From NCBI GenBank assembly GCA_022113835.1, contig JAILWY010000023.1:12832001-12896000 (forward strand): a stretch of 64,000 bases of DNA. Direction: 5' to 3'. Position 1 is the first letter of the stretch; every line of letters starts with the position of its first letter. Of this stretch, positions 47,140 through 60,260 are shown in pieces. Both the position numbers and the translations under genes were made by a program. Source of the stretch: Atopsyche davidsoni (taxonomy: Eukaryota > Arthropoda > Insecta > Trichoptera > Hydrobiosidae). The notes below the pieces were generated by a model. The model saw only the letters and a list, made by a program, of their open reading frames with translations, made no database searches and had not been told where the DNA came from.

Positions 47140-48380
47140 TAGATGTACACGTTTGCCGGGGTTAATAAATTTAAGCGCTCAGCTGCTTCTCGTGCGTTAT
47201 TTGAGAACAAATGCACTTGTATGACGTCACGCGGCACGTGGCCCGCGCCGCTCATCAAACGATATTGTTGCAATCCGCGGGGGCTGTTAGATTTTTTCAG
47301 ATGAGTGTAACGAGAAGGGACTAGAATTAACAAGTGCAATTTTCGCTCAGGCCACGTGCGGCCGTCTTGACCCGGGGCGGACGTGATCGAATCAGACGTG
47401 GACAAATAAAATTTTATTGTATTGCTCATTTGTGATATTGTGTAGCGTGCGTTGCGTAAATTTATACAGAAATATGTGTGTGTGTATTGTTTTGTTGTGA
47501 CATTTACTGATGTTGTGGTAATAATTGTAACGAGGCGCAGAGTGTTCAAATGTGGCATATGATGCATTTGCTGAAAATGCGCAGTCTAGTTTGTGAGTAC
47601 AATTTGTAAAATAATCCGAGCTTAAGTATTAATAATATTCACACGTTTGTTGAAATCTACGTTTCGCATTTATTGCATATGTGAGGCTCTGCATATATTC
47701 GTGTGAGCAAATGGCTGCGATTTAATCTCTTGATAATTGCGATGGTAAACTTGTGATATGCGAGAGGATTATCATAACGATCGTCTATCTGTCAAGCTGT
47801 CACGGGCGCGATGAATGTAGGAACGTACATCAAGCTTCATAAGCCTCTTCATTGCGGCCGACTTGAAACGACGTCCAGTTACCGATATACATACCGAGAT
47901 CTAGAACTCAATCTTCACAAAACAGAGCTAGAATTTAGAGTTTTTCTAGGTAATAATTCAATGAAATAAATCACAATGTCACGTTCGGGTGGAATGCCAT
48001 AAAACACGCGATTTCCAATTAAATATTTAAATATAAATTATTACACCTCGCTCTCCGCAGCTTCTCGCGTCAATCGCGCGACTTTATTTTGAAAAAGAAA
48101 CAGCAGGTGAAACACATGGCGTCGAAAAAACTCATATCTCAGCGTCCACTACTAAAAATAATAAACACATCCATTGCCGCCGTACAAGTGTGTACGAAGC
48201 TACGAGGAGTTGGTCTCCGTCCAAAGAAAACGCCGAGGATACTCGTCCGCCCACAGCCGCATCGGTAATCAATTGCACGTGCTGGGGACTCTCGCGCCTC
48301 TCCAGCGCATCCGAACTGCAAACTGCCAGGCTGATGAAGGGAAACGAGACGCGTGTCAACATGCGCAATTGCAAATTATG
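47140..48380. promoter_or_regulatory. Two GC-rich islands (47140-47420 and 48045-48380)
   Basis: The first contains a CRE TGACGTCA (47222-47229) and GGCACGTGGCC close together. The second is CpG-rich and contains GCACGTGC. Open frames on both strands (the longest is 47091-47567, -, 158 codons) have no recognisable domain and probably reflect composition. Confidence 0.3.
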
Positions 48381-49014
48381 ACCTTATATAAAAAAAATAA
48401 TTGATCAAGACAAATTTTACTCGATTTCATTAAAAATCATCCTTCTGCGTTTCAGCGCTTAGCATCTAATCAATAACATCGTTTTATATTTATTTTGAGC
48501 GTGTTAAAATATATTTTCATTTTTTGTGAAAATAAACGACGTGGCTAAAGGTTCATACTTAGCGTGCGATTATAATTTGTCAGGCTTTTGAATTATTGCG
48601 GCTAACTGATACGAAAGATTAATGACAGTTGACAAGAGCACCAGAAACATTTGAATAAATTTTATTTTAAAAACTGACCAAGATCTAGGGAAAGCTCTGA
48701 TTTCATAACACGCATTCATTAGAAAAGTCACCAATCTTTTATTTTCCGTTAACATAAAGCGCTATGTATCAATTTTAAATATTTTATGCATAAAATTTTT
48801 TAATTTTGTATTGATTTCTGTCACACATTCCACCGTCACTATTTTAAGAACTCGGACTTCTCAAGCAATATTCAATACAAACCGTTATTTAAAGTACATT
48901 AAAATCAAGCAGTATTTGTTAGTAAAGTAATTAAAAATTTATTTGCAACTAGTCTGATAAAATGTGCTAACCCAATAATATCAAATTTCATTTGGATTCA
49001 TTTTCCACGAATTC
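48381..49014. other. AT-rich intergenic stretch
   Basis: Nothing recognised. Confidence 0.4.
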
Positions 49015-49240
49015 CCCTTTCATATTCGGGAGCGGGGCTGGCGCAGGCGGCACGCGCGGCGCACGCGGCAGTACTTAATTACTCGACAATGTGGCCGCGA
49101 CTATTCCTAGGTTTTTTAGGGACGCCAAGATGGATGCTGGCGGCCGAGAGATGTATGGCTGCAGATGTACGCAGTATTTCACACGGGAGACCAACTAATA
49201 CGACCCGTCATGTCTTTGTACTGGAACCGAACGGTATTCA
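49015..49240 (+). other. GC-rich block, possible exon
   Basis: CTAGGTTTTTTAG is followed by GGACGCCAAGATGG and the block ends TATTCAG|GTATGC, giving a plausible acceptor and donor. Two of three frames are open through the block (one within the 49089-49313 open frame). Neither frame gives a recognisable domain. It may instead be a conserved non-coding element, since it contains GGCGGCC and AAGATGGATG. Confidence 0.2.
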
Positions 49241-51029
49241 GGTATGCAGGTTTTCTGCATATTTCTATCATCTATCCATATTTGTTATAGTTCACAATTT
49301 AATATTTTTTTAATGTTTTGTAATAGGTTTATTATTCTATTTTCGGGAGCTCGGTTATAAATGAATTTTGATTTTCTTCAATGTGGAAATAGTCCGTCAA
49401 CAGCATGCGGTATAAAGTGTGCAAGCCATCTCGTCCGGTCGGATGCCGTAGGCGTGAAGGATCTTTTAGTTACAAGATTGTGAATGTTGTCAGTTGTCTC
49501 AGAAAATCGAGACAGCGTTCTCAGAAATAACATAACTGTGTCGCTATGCACGGATTTTATAAATAATGACAAAACGTCTAATTACATCGTGAAAGTCATC
49601 ATATTAAGCATGAGCTGTAATGACAGGTATTCCAGTGAAGAAAATAAACATGAAGATAATTGCATACGGCGCAGCTGCTCAGTACTGTAGACTACACAAT
49701 GAGAATGAGCCTTCTATCGTTTTATACTTTCTCAGGGCAACCATTGAACGTGCCAGTTCAAATGTCTTTAATGATACATACGCAGGTTTCCTAGAGTCAT
49801 TACCCACGGGCCGCGTTCTGCAGATGGCCATATTGAACACGTGTCGCTAAAGGACTGAAAACTAAGCTCCTCATTTGCGAACATTAAAACATTACATTTA
49901 AGTAAATGCTTTATTTTGCAAATAACAAACTAACATAAACTGACAGATTTATCTGTAAAAATATAAAATAATCTAGTGTTTAATTAAATATATTGATCTA
50001 GTTATTATGTATTTAAATGTGGTTTTAAAAACCTTCCAAGCATCGGTTTTTTATTTACCAATTATGAGCTTCTTGTATCAGCATTAACATAATAAATATC
50101 ATTAGATGTAATCAATTGCATAAATTCATAAGATTTGAGGAATTATCCATTTCCAAAGCTCGCCTGATACATATTAGAACATGACCACATACATATTTGT
50201 AAAGACTACTGATTTTCATTAATATTTTCTCTTACATCTTAGATAATGACATCATCAAACTACTATCGACTGAATCTAGATACATAAAAAAAAACTTTCA
50301 TTTATTTAACTATTTTTTTACAACAAATTTTTCATAAAACGTGTTTATTCGGTTTTGTTCAAATGCATGATGTCTCTCAATTGACGAAATCCGGAAGTAG
50401 CTATGAATGGCGTTATTCGCTAAATGTTGTTGCATGATGCTGATTTCCAAACGTTATAACATGATAAGTTGAGAATAATTACTATTTTCTGAGAAATCGC
50501 TTTGATTGAGTAACAACACATGCGATATTTCATTCTGACTGGAGGCAAGCAAAACTGCATCATTTGATTATGAAACAGAAGTGTCGATTTGATGATGGTA
50601 TCTTTGAAATCTTTGCATTAAAAAAGCAAGCTTTAAATAATAACGTAATAAATCAGTTTTGCAAAACGTTTTTGTAAAGTTCACGACATAAATATTCGCG
50701 ACATAAAATAGTGACATTTAACAATATTATTAACACCATTGGCAATAGGGAAATTTTGATGTTATTGATGTATTAAAATCTGAAATATACATAAAATAAT
50801 TAAATACTTTAAATTTTTGACAAAACATAGATTTGAGAGCACGTTAAAATGCGAAAACAACTCAAATGTTCTAAGCTTAGTACGATGACAATAACAAAGA
50901 AATCCTTTTAATGTTCTCAAACATAAAAGAATTTCACAGGAGTGTGAATCTATAAAATTAACTCCACGAGTAGGTAGTCAACGAAGAACGAAACAGACAG
51001 AACCAGCTGGGCATAATATTTTAACATTT
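49241..51029. other. AT-rich intergenic stretch
   Basis: No gene or repeat recognised. The 76-codon open frame 49620-49850 has no known domain. Confidence 0.4.
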
Positions 51030-51340
51030 TTTCATCCCGATGTTTTTCGCCTCCGATTAGACGGGCGGTTATTAGCGTCCATGGACGATGACAGCTGTAT
51101 TGTCTCAGTGTACGGCCGGTGGTGTTGAAATCACCGATTCACTTGCCAGGTCGGCAGCTAAATAATAAAAAGCATTTCGGCCCGTTATCGGGGATCGGTT
51201 AAGTGCCCGTGTTGAAACGGACGCAAAATATTTATACGGCGAAAGTGAAACCACTTAAACTGTCCGGAGATTTGACCACCTTAAGCGTAAGTGCGCATAA
51301 ACTCTGATCTCGCCGAAAGCAGCCATGGATAAAACATCAA
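51030..51340. promoter_or_regulatory. GC-richer block resembling a conserved non-coding element
   Basis: No protein frame. It contains CCACTTAA (NK-2-type core), TTTATACGGC and AATAATAAAAAGC homeodomain-like strings in a moderately GC-rich setting. Confidence 0.25.
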
Positions 51341-52959
51341 CACCCGTGCTTATACGCTGCGAATAAAATAATTATTTCAGATGTATAATAAGTGCTCTTT
51401 CCTTTTGACCGAGTGGCAAAAGTCAGATACGAAACAAGAGATTGAATAATAATATTTTTACGAAATATTGAAATTTACTTGTAACATAATTTTTATTTTC
51501 TTCTTTAATAGTTGTCACGCCAATTATATATATCCTAAATTTACGAGTTTTCATTTCGATTTGTTAATTACGCCAACTTACCGTTTCGCCATCGATATAC
51601 CGAATCTCAAACTGTTATTTTACTTTTAAACGGTGAATTATTAAAATGCTAGCAGCTAAAAGCTCATGGGATGAATTGTAAAATATTATACCAATTATAC
51701 ATTATGCTAGTCAGTGGCAGGTTGTGAGTAAATTAATCGATAGACCGAAAAGTTACTTTTCTGTGCACACTTATGTCTTCATTCACAGTCACGCTTGTTG
51801 CTTTTGTGGTCAGATTGATCTACTGATATTTTATTCTTTAGGCAATAGAGCACTGCCGTAGTTTAGTAAAGATCATGTATTTTACGTAACTTTGAAGCAG
51901 TGACTTTTGATTTTTAGTTACCGACCTTTTAAACCCAGACCTTGTGAATTTTATCAAAAACATTCTAATCTAGGAGCATATACTCGTATGGACAATCGAT
52001 AATATTCAGGGAATCCTATCAGCGGAGCACGAGTGGAGTTGACAAAGGAAGGCGTTCGTCCAGCTGTTGATTAAATTGGATGACAAGCATGCGTCTATAA
52101 ATCTTGAGCTGTCTGTCAGATTCAGAGCAATCTAGATCTTTCTACACAGTAGTTACTCTCATAACGGGCTCGTGTAAATAAAACGTACGAAAGTAACAAC
52201 TGAAAGCGATCGCAAACCGCAAGACAGTGCTCTCTCTGTTGTAGATTTATGGGTGTCGGGAGTTCAGTTTGAGTTCGTTTGCTCCGCGTATCAACGAATA
52301 AAAAGATCACTTAAATTAAAACACTCGCCTGGGTTGTCACTTACCCCGGACGACAGATGGCGGGTGACGTCACCCCCGATTAGATGAAAAGCCCAGCGAA
52401 GCTTCCTGCAAGCTACTTCGGGGATGGATCTATAACTCAGCTCTATAACAGATGCACGGCCGCATGGGCTTAAATTGGACGGTGACAGGGAAATACTCAT
52501 AATAAAATTGAGCTATAGTTATTGTTGGCTGTGCACCTGTACGCGTTCTCTCTTCATTATCGCGGTGTTAGTTTTATTCTGGTCATGCAAGAACATTACT
52601 TAAATTTAATTTGAACTTTTTATTAAAAAAATATTCATAGACCGAAATATAATGCATTAAAATTGTCTGATTTTTTTCTGCGCTTCCACTTTCTCAAATG
52701 CCAATCTACCAACATTCGACAAAAAATCAACAAGAGTACAGCCACTATTTTTAATTTTATTCCCGAAAATTCTTTTGCAGATTTTTGGTGCGATACTAAA
52801 ATGAGCTATTTTTGTTATATTTATTTGCGTTACCTCACTAATAACATTTCGACAAATGCAGGGCACCGGGTTCAATAAATTATCCGCATGCTAACCGCTA
52901 GAGACTCACAACATCTTTAACATTGACAGCTGTTTTGTTAGATGCAAAAAAATCATTAA
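51341..52959. other. Intergenic stretch with a small GC-rich patch
   Basis: The patch at about 52320-52480 contains the CRE-like TGACGTCA at 52365-52372. The open frames of 60-72 codons here are not recognised. Confidence 0.35.
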
Positions 52960-53230
52960 CCCGTAGCTCTCGGCTCGCGTGGTTGCGAGTGATCGACAGG
53001 CTCTTCGTCGAAATTGAATTTGGCCGCAGGCGCCTCGAGACGAGTGCAGCCGGCAGGCGGATAAGGCTTCCATTGTCGGGGCCGGACATGCGCGGCCTGT
53101 CCCCGGAGTACGGCCATGACTGCACTCGCTCCCCACACAGGCCGCCATTGTTGGGCGGCCGCTGGCGCACACGTGCGAGACTGGATCATTTATCTTGCCG
53201 AGAACAATGGCCAAAGTATGTGCTTGTACT
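52960..53230. promoter_or_regulatory. CpG-rich island with PHO/YY1-like sites
   Basis: A GC-rich block with GGCCATGAC (53112) and GGCCGCCATTG (53140), flanked by GGGCGGCCGCTGG. Overlapping open frames occur on both strands (up to 123 codons, -) but none has a recognisable domain. Confidence 0.3.
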
Positions 53231-53519
53231 CGGAATTCTTGCGTAACGCTCGAGTCTTCCTCATTTGATGTCGCCAATTATTGACAATAATTGCTGTCTT
53301 ATTGATCACAGCGCAAATAACTTGCTTTGCTGTATCAATTGATGCGATTGTATTGGTGTATTTTCTATATATAAATCGAGAAGAGATTTTCTTCATAGAC
53401 AGCGGTTAAAAATCTAACCGTGAATTTAGCCGGAGCTTTGCACATACCTTCAGCAAAGAAAAATGATATACACTATAATTTTTCACGATATTTTTTTAAT
53501 CTCTGAAAGACTAAGATTT

Positions 53520-53682
53520 CGGTTATACCCTGCTTTACGCGAGGAATACGTTCCGTATAAAATCGCGTTAAGTGAAATTCGCGTATATCGGGGTTTACGA
53601 TTAAACATACATGCATAGTCAAAGAAATTCGCGTTATAGTGAAACCGCGCATAACGGGGTCGCGTAAAGCGGGGTATTACTG
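53520..53682. mobile_element. pogo/Tigger-like MITE, short copy
   Basis: The right tip, read inward, is CAGTAATACCCCGCTTTACG. The left tip CGGTTATACCCTGCTTTACG is a slightly decayed inverted copy. TA follows the right tip (53683-53684), as expected for a TA target duplication, but the left TA is lost. The interior is packed with ACGCG strings and has TTTAATCGTAAACCCCGAT-like sequence in common with 18398-18766. Confidence 0.75.
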
Positions 53683-56600
53683 TAATTTGTGCGTTTGGTT
53701 TTCTCCCGTCATGCCGATATTTAAAGATTTCAATGTGATTATATTTTATTTGGGTTACCTAGAAGAAGCTTTGCATTCGTTTCTTTGTCATTCACTGATT
53801 CTAAAATATTTTTTGAGAATAGCAACAAATGCACCATATTTTAATATTTTCTATTCACTGAAAATGGATTTAAATGACAGTGAAATGACTCAAATTCAAA
53901 ACATCATATTCTATTCATAACTATGTTTTCCATATGTAACTGTATTATCACCTCAATCGAGAGTTTCTCTTCTTTTGCTTGCAATACTAACGCGTTCATT
54001 ATTTTTCAGTCCATAAAATTTAAATTACCATACAGGAACTGACTGAAATGCTGTTCTACAATGTAAATTACTCAATTTAGTAAGACCGCTGGAGTTTATT
54101 ATCATAAAATCGCCTTTAATACATTCCAGTCTCAATTCACCAGTTATAAACGCATACATAATGGAAAATAGATTCACTACCTCCACACAATGTTTGTTTA
54201 TTAGACAGCTTTCCTCTCTTATGAGCTCGTAAGACGTGGTTGTATTTGAACTGTGAGCAAACAAAAATTAATTACACGTTCGAACAGTAATAATGTATAA
54301 TTAAGTCTCTTTCAATTATGCCCAATTGCAGGTAACTTCATCAAAACTTCTCGTTTCTAGCTCGTCATCCCAATTTGATCAAACACTCCGTCTTCTCGTC
54401 CACAGTAATTACACAGTAAGTTTGTATTTACGGTTGTCTATGCAAACATGATAATTACGGGAGGCGTTGCTGCTCCGAGCTAATGATTTCGGCTTGACGG
54501 GTCTATCGAGGCTCTTCGTTCTGACTGCCGGGCTCGTGTACTTTTTACTCATTGATAGTTTATGATCACTTCATTCCGTGCGCTCGCGATGAGTATTCCA
54601 ATATGACTGAATTGAATGTGAAATAACTGTTTTCAAATCGGTGTACTCCATGTCTTGTCATTTGTATAAAAAATATCATTCGCGATTTTGCGCATTGTGA
54701 CGGGTGCTAAAGACTCATATAAAGGCTATTTTTACTTACAGTATATAATTTTACTCTATCATATAATTCATCAAAACTAAACATTAAAAACTTAAAAAAG
54801 GCAATAGATTTTTTTGCTGTCTAATAAAAACCGGCATTATATATTTACGTGATTGTATTTTGTAGGAAATACTTTAAGTCGTATTCAATAAAAACATTAT
54901 TATTGTATTCTTATAATAACATAATCAATATACATCTGCACGTAAAAAATGAAGAGAAATCACGTTCCAGCATTCATACATCCTACATAGCTGTTGATCT
55001 TGTGTACGATCGGCGATCAGAAACGTAAGCACACTTGGGGCATCGGCTCTCAAACGGTGGTTTGCGAAGATAATTATTTAATAAACTTCCTTGGTATGTA
55101 AATCCATGTTACTTGCAATAAATATACATACATTCTCCACACTTATTGAATAGTAGCCTAAATTTTGGTTTTATGAGTGAAAGTTATTCTCATATTATCA
55201 ATAAGTAATTTAAAAACATTTCACTTAATTTCCTTAATTTGGTATTTTTCAAAATAATATTAGTAAATATAATTCCCCAACCGGCTTCGTACGTTGATAC
55301 CCCGCCAGCAATTATAAGTAAAGCGTTGTAAACATATCTTAATAAATATTTTGATGTTTGGTTAAAGATGCACATATTAATATACATTATAACAAAAATT
55401 ACATTCTGGTATAGGTTTTTTATTTGAATTATTTCCTTTGCCCATCCTTCTTATATTTTGACTAAAAAAATTAGTGTTGATTGACTCGGCATTTTTTTTC
55501 AGTTTTTAAGGATTTTTTGCAAAAAATTCTCTATTCGTGTATCGTCGTGGACATATAATAATTTTAAAGCACTCACATCTTACAACTGATTTGCAGATAG
55601 CCACTAGCCTACCTTTATTTTCGGTGTTTTTAATAAGTAAATATAGGAACTCAAAAAAGGATGTAATCGGCCAGTTACTATTGTCAGTTTTGGCTCAGCG
55701 TCTATAACCGATTGTTCTAATTTTACATTGCTTTAGTAATTTTTAATTGTCGGAAGTTTCTGCAATAAATACTAAAACAAAATACCGAAGTTGCGAGTTA
55801 GCTCATCTGAATAAATTTTTTTACCTTTGCGGGCCTGTCAGATGTTAAGATTTGGAAGTACTCGGAACACAGATGGTCTCAGCACTTCAGTAGACTGGAG
55901 AGCCCATTGTGGATTGTAGCTCATTGAATAAACTTTATCCGATGAACTGAGAAGCATTCATTCGGTTCTCGGAAGGATCCTGCTCAGTCGCCACTGACAA
56001 TACAATGGATTTGACTTCATAACTGATAATTCATGCATGTGAACTTTAATCAAATAAGACTGACTTATATTATTTAAAAGAATAATCAAATTCCACAGTG
56101 AGATTAAAAGATCATCAAATTATTTTTTTTTAAATTAGGTGCATTAAAAATAAAAAGAGTATTTCTTAAAACGTCCGTACGTTTTTATGAATTAATAAAT
56201 AGATTTAGATAAAAGAATAATTAATATATAAATTAGTAATAGATGTTGGATTTCACCGGTGAAATACCTCAAACCAAACTCTCATTAAAATTATGACATA
56301 TGTCTAGATGACGCAAAAAGCTTTTTATGTGAAGGGGTGAACTGATTGAGAAAATATGATCTCCCAGATTGCAGTAGGCACCCTCCCCCACCCCATCCCT
56401 TGCCATTAAGCTTGAGCTGTCTGAACCTGGGGAGGAATATTATTTGTGAATTATTATTTATTTAATGTATAAAAATATTATATTATATTAAACTCAGTGA
56501 TTTTCATGCCCAATCATTTCGTGTATTTAAAGTTACTATTTTTTGGTGTTAGACATATAATACAATATTTATTGTTTACAATGTTTCTTATGGACTGAAT

Positions 56601-59379
56601 AAAACCAAGGATAGATGACATTAGTTATACCTGCTAATTAATTATCTTTTCTGTGATATTTTTCTAAAAATAATGCGAACTTAAATTAGTTACGAAGTGA
56701 TTAATTATAAAGATTACCTTAATATATACCGCAACGCTTTCTAGTACTACCTAAAAACTGTTCATAAGAAAGCACTATAACTGCACATGCTTCACAAACG
56801 CATGTAACTTTTATATTCAAATGATGAAAAATGCATTCACTGAAAGCTTCCGTGTTCGCAGTAGCCCCCAAAGCCAGGATTAGTCTTCTGCTTCATCCCC
56901 CAGTCATCAGTACGACCGCGCGTCCCGCGAGGGGAAGTTCCGATCCCTTAAGCTCCTTGTAATGAGTTTCCCGAGTCACAGTCAGCTGAAACACCCGGTA
57001 CATCATGAAAACATTACTGCGAATATAATGAACTGAAATGACACGGCATACCACTTTAGGTCCAGATTATTATTTTTATTTGACATGTGAGATTGATGAC
57101 CAGGTCTTGTGTTTGATTATACTTGCAGCTGATACTTCTTGCTGCAGAGTATTGTCTGATAAGCGTTTCCGTAATAAATTTATATTTTTTGAATGTAAAC
57201 AATGAATAAAAATAGTTATTTTAATCAAGTATTATAAATATGTTTATTGATAATTCGCTATAATACATTAAGCCTGAATATAATTTAAAAAAAAACATAT
57301 CAACATTGTGATGACTCATTTATTTATATAATTATGAAGATAATTTTTATAAAAAGTTATTATATTTTCAGATGTCATACGTCATATTTTAGAGATACGT
57401 TTTGAAATTCTAATTCTCAAATTGGTAGATAGTTCATAATCCCTATTATAATTTTAGTGTTATTTTTTTTATTATTTACACAATACATATACAACTAAGT
57501 GTTCGGTAACGTAAAAAATATTCAATAAAACGCCATACAGAGAAATGAAGCAATAACGTGAAGTGGATTTAAAATTTTATAAAATGTATACTAAACCAGA
57601 CAATCTAGAAGCTTATTAGAATAATTTCGTGTCTTTTTCATGAAAATATGTCACTTAACCATAACCACAGAAATCTATAGAGATATTAAGGTATTGTTAC
57701 AGATGTACTTTTGCTAAAAGAAAAAGCACATCGTTGCATATTATAGGGGTGGGTTGACTTACCGGACTCCCTTTAAACCTAGCCAGGGGCGGAGTGGAGC
57801 AGGTCCCATAAATACAGGGCCGAATAATGAGCAAGGGAGAGAAACCTTGAATTGGGGGAGTCAAAGAGGGGATACTCTATCGACTTTTAGTCTTCTTTGC
57901 CAGTGGATTTCTGAGATTTTCGCCATTTTGCAAACAAAAGTAATTTGATTCACATTTATAAAAAAATAGCACCGAGCTTCGATGAATGCAAATTAAAAAT
58001 GAATAAATTAATTATTCTACAAAATGTTCTTGTGGGTGCTGATAAAATACGAAAAGATAAATCTAAATAAACAAATTTGTGCCACCACTGTTATTGACCG
58101 TTTCCCGTTTCGGACTAATGAATGAATTTTCAATTGTATGAATGACCAACTCCGGTCACACTAGATTCAGACATTGTAATAGTGGTAGCGCAGGGGCGTC
58201 TCGTTTTACAGCTTAAAAAATAAATAATATTTATCTACTAAATTTTTTTGAATGTGTAATTCGTGGGTGAATAAACATGGGCACTTTTTCTTCAAATATT
58301 ATTTTCAAGTAGGTCTCTTATTATTTGATGTTTTCAAAAATATTATGTGCTTCTGCGTAAAATAGTAATCACAAAGTTGGTTTAATACATAAAATCATTA
58401 TTTATTTTAAAAAAATTATTAGTTTATTTTGGCGTTATATTTCTTATTGCAGTTTTTAAAATATTTTATTTCATATTTCAGTTTTATAAGTAATGTTATA
58501 TTAAAATATTAAAAAAAATATTTATAACCGGCTGTCTTTATAGTTTTTTTTGTTTTAATTTAATTACAAAAATTAAATGACATTGAAAAAGCTTCATTAT
58601 ATTTACTGCGTTTTCTTTTGAATACAAAAAAATACAAATATAGCTTGTTTATCACGACTGGCTATAATTATTTTGTTGAATCAAAATCCATTCTTTATAT
58701 TTTACAGCTACTCCCCAACGTCCTTTATTTGCTCTGTGACATCAAATATGCGACTTGATGGCTCAGTGCGTATGTAGTTTGTACGGTAAACCCATGTTTA
58801 CGCTTTATAACGGAATTGATATAATATATACATTTTTGGTGGGTCTTAATATGTTATTATGGTCTTAAATTTACCGTCATTTACTTAAATCAAGGATCGG
58901 AATTCAAGCAATTAAGAATTTTAACCAGTGCTTTTTAATACAACGCACTTTAATAGCATCACATCCCCTTTATTCATAAGGAAATTTTATGTTTATTATT
59001 CAATTGAAAGAAATATAGATATTGGTAGCCTATTAGAATTTTTTAATTGCCAAGGTGTTGTCTATGTAAAACTGGTAAACTAGAAATATTCACGTTATCA
59101 CTTCTTTGCCGGCTTGAATGTTCTTTTCTACTTAAATTGACTTAAAATTTGTATTATTTAATCGTCATCTATTTATCAATTAGCGAAATGAACTAATATA
59201 GTTTCATTAATATAGGTCTAAAAATAAATCTTGAATTATTCCTATATCATTATATTAGTAGGCCATAATCTGAAATACACTATTTTTCTGTTTCAAAATA
59301 GCATCGGAGCTCAACTCAAGTCAAATATTATTGGCTGCTTTATCAAAGTCGGAAATTCTTCAAATATTTACTCAGTTTC
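53683..59379. other. Long AT-rich intergenic stretch
   Basis: No gene recognised. There are small GC-richer patches at about 54460-54600 and 56870-57000. At about 57745-57870 there is a GC-rich segment with GGGGCGGAGTGGAGC that resembles worn transposon sequence but has no clear ends. Confidence 0.35.
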
Positions 59380-60260
59380 TCTCTCGTGCACCGGGAAAAC
59401 CTTTTACCAGATCCACAGCGCGTCTCGCTTTGCGCGTTATACCATAAACAATGGACGCGGGATTGGCCATAAACCGTAAACAATGCCGGGCACAGACAAT
59501 AGAGATCGCGGGCTGGATGGGCGCTGGGCGAGTCCACCCGACCATAGAGCCGGCAGTCACTTCCGGTGCGCCACCGACGGTCCAATTTGAACCAATCTAG
59601 ATCATACTCCGTAACAAAGTGTAGAGACGCCTTGGCGCTTTTACTGTCACATTCAAAATCTACAGGAAATCATCACACTTAGCATGATAAACAGTACTCT
59701 CCTCAGTCTCTAAAAAAATTGGACAAATAGATGTTGATTGAGATTAATTTTTTTGACATACTTTCAACCTAGTTTTTGACAAAATAATATTTATGTGACA
59801 GATACAATGAACAACGTTTGCATAAAAAAAAAAAAACTTATGAAGTTTAATACGGAAAATTGGAAATTTTTGTTTGTTTTTTTTTTTGTTACTGGACTAA
59901 AATCAAAATTTAAAAAATATTTATCATTGTTTTTAAGAAATGCCATGAAAAGACACGTCTTGTCTTTAATAAATCTACGCGATCGTACGATTGTTCCGCG
60001 CTTAGAATTTACGCTTCCTCGCGAAGCAGACAAGGTGAGGGATATTGTCTCCCGCGGGAGAGAGTGCGACAGAAGTGTAACTCCTCGGCGCGATTCGCGC
60101 ACGTGTCCGCTGCAGCCTTACCCGTCATTAGACTAGTGTTCCAGAAAGAAGTCAGGTAATTGGCTTCCTCGCAGTATTTAATTCTACCGTCTGTTGCCGA
60201 GGTTGTCGACTGCAGACAGCATGACTTACTCGAATCAGAGCACCAGACCATGAACACAGG
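59380..60260. promoter_or_regulatory. Two GC-rich islands (59380-59590 and 59985-60260)
   Basis: CpG-rich patches with no recognisable protein. Overlapping open frames on both strands are consistent with base composition alone. Confidence 0.25.

Noticed and set aside
47091..47567. 158-codon open frame on the - strand over a GC-rich island
   Set aside because: The middle lacks stops because of high G+C, and the ends are low-complexity Thr/Tyr/Ile. No domain seen.
52906..53277. Overlapping open frames of up to 123 codons on both strands
   Set aside because: Three or more frames open at once over a CpG island points to composition rather than coding.
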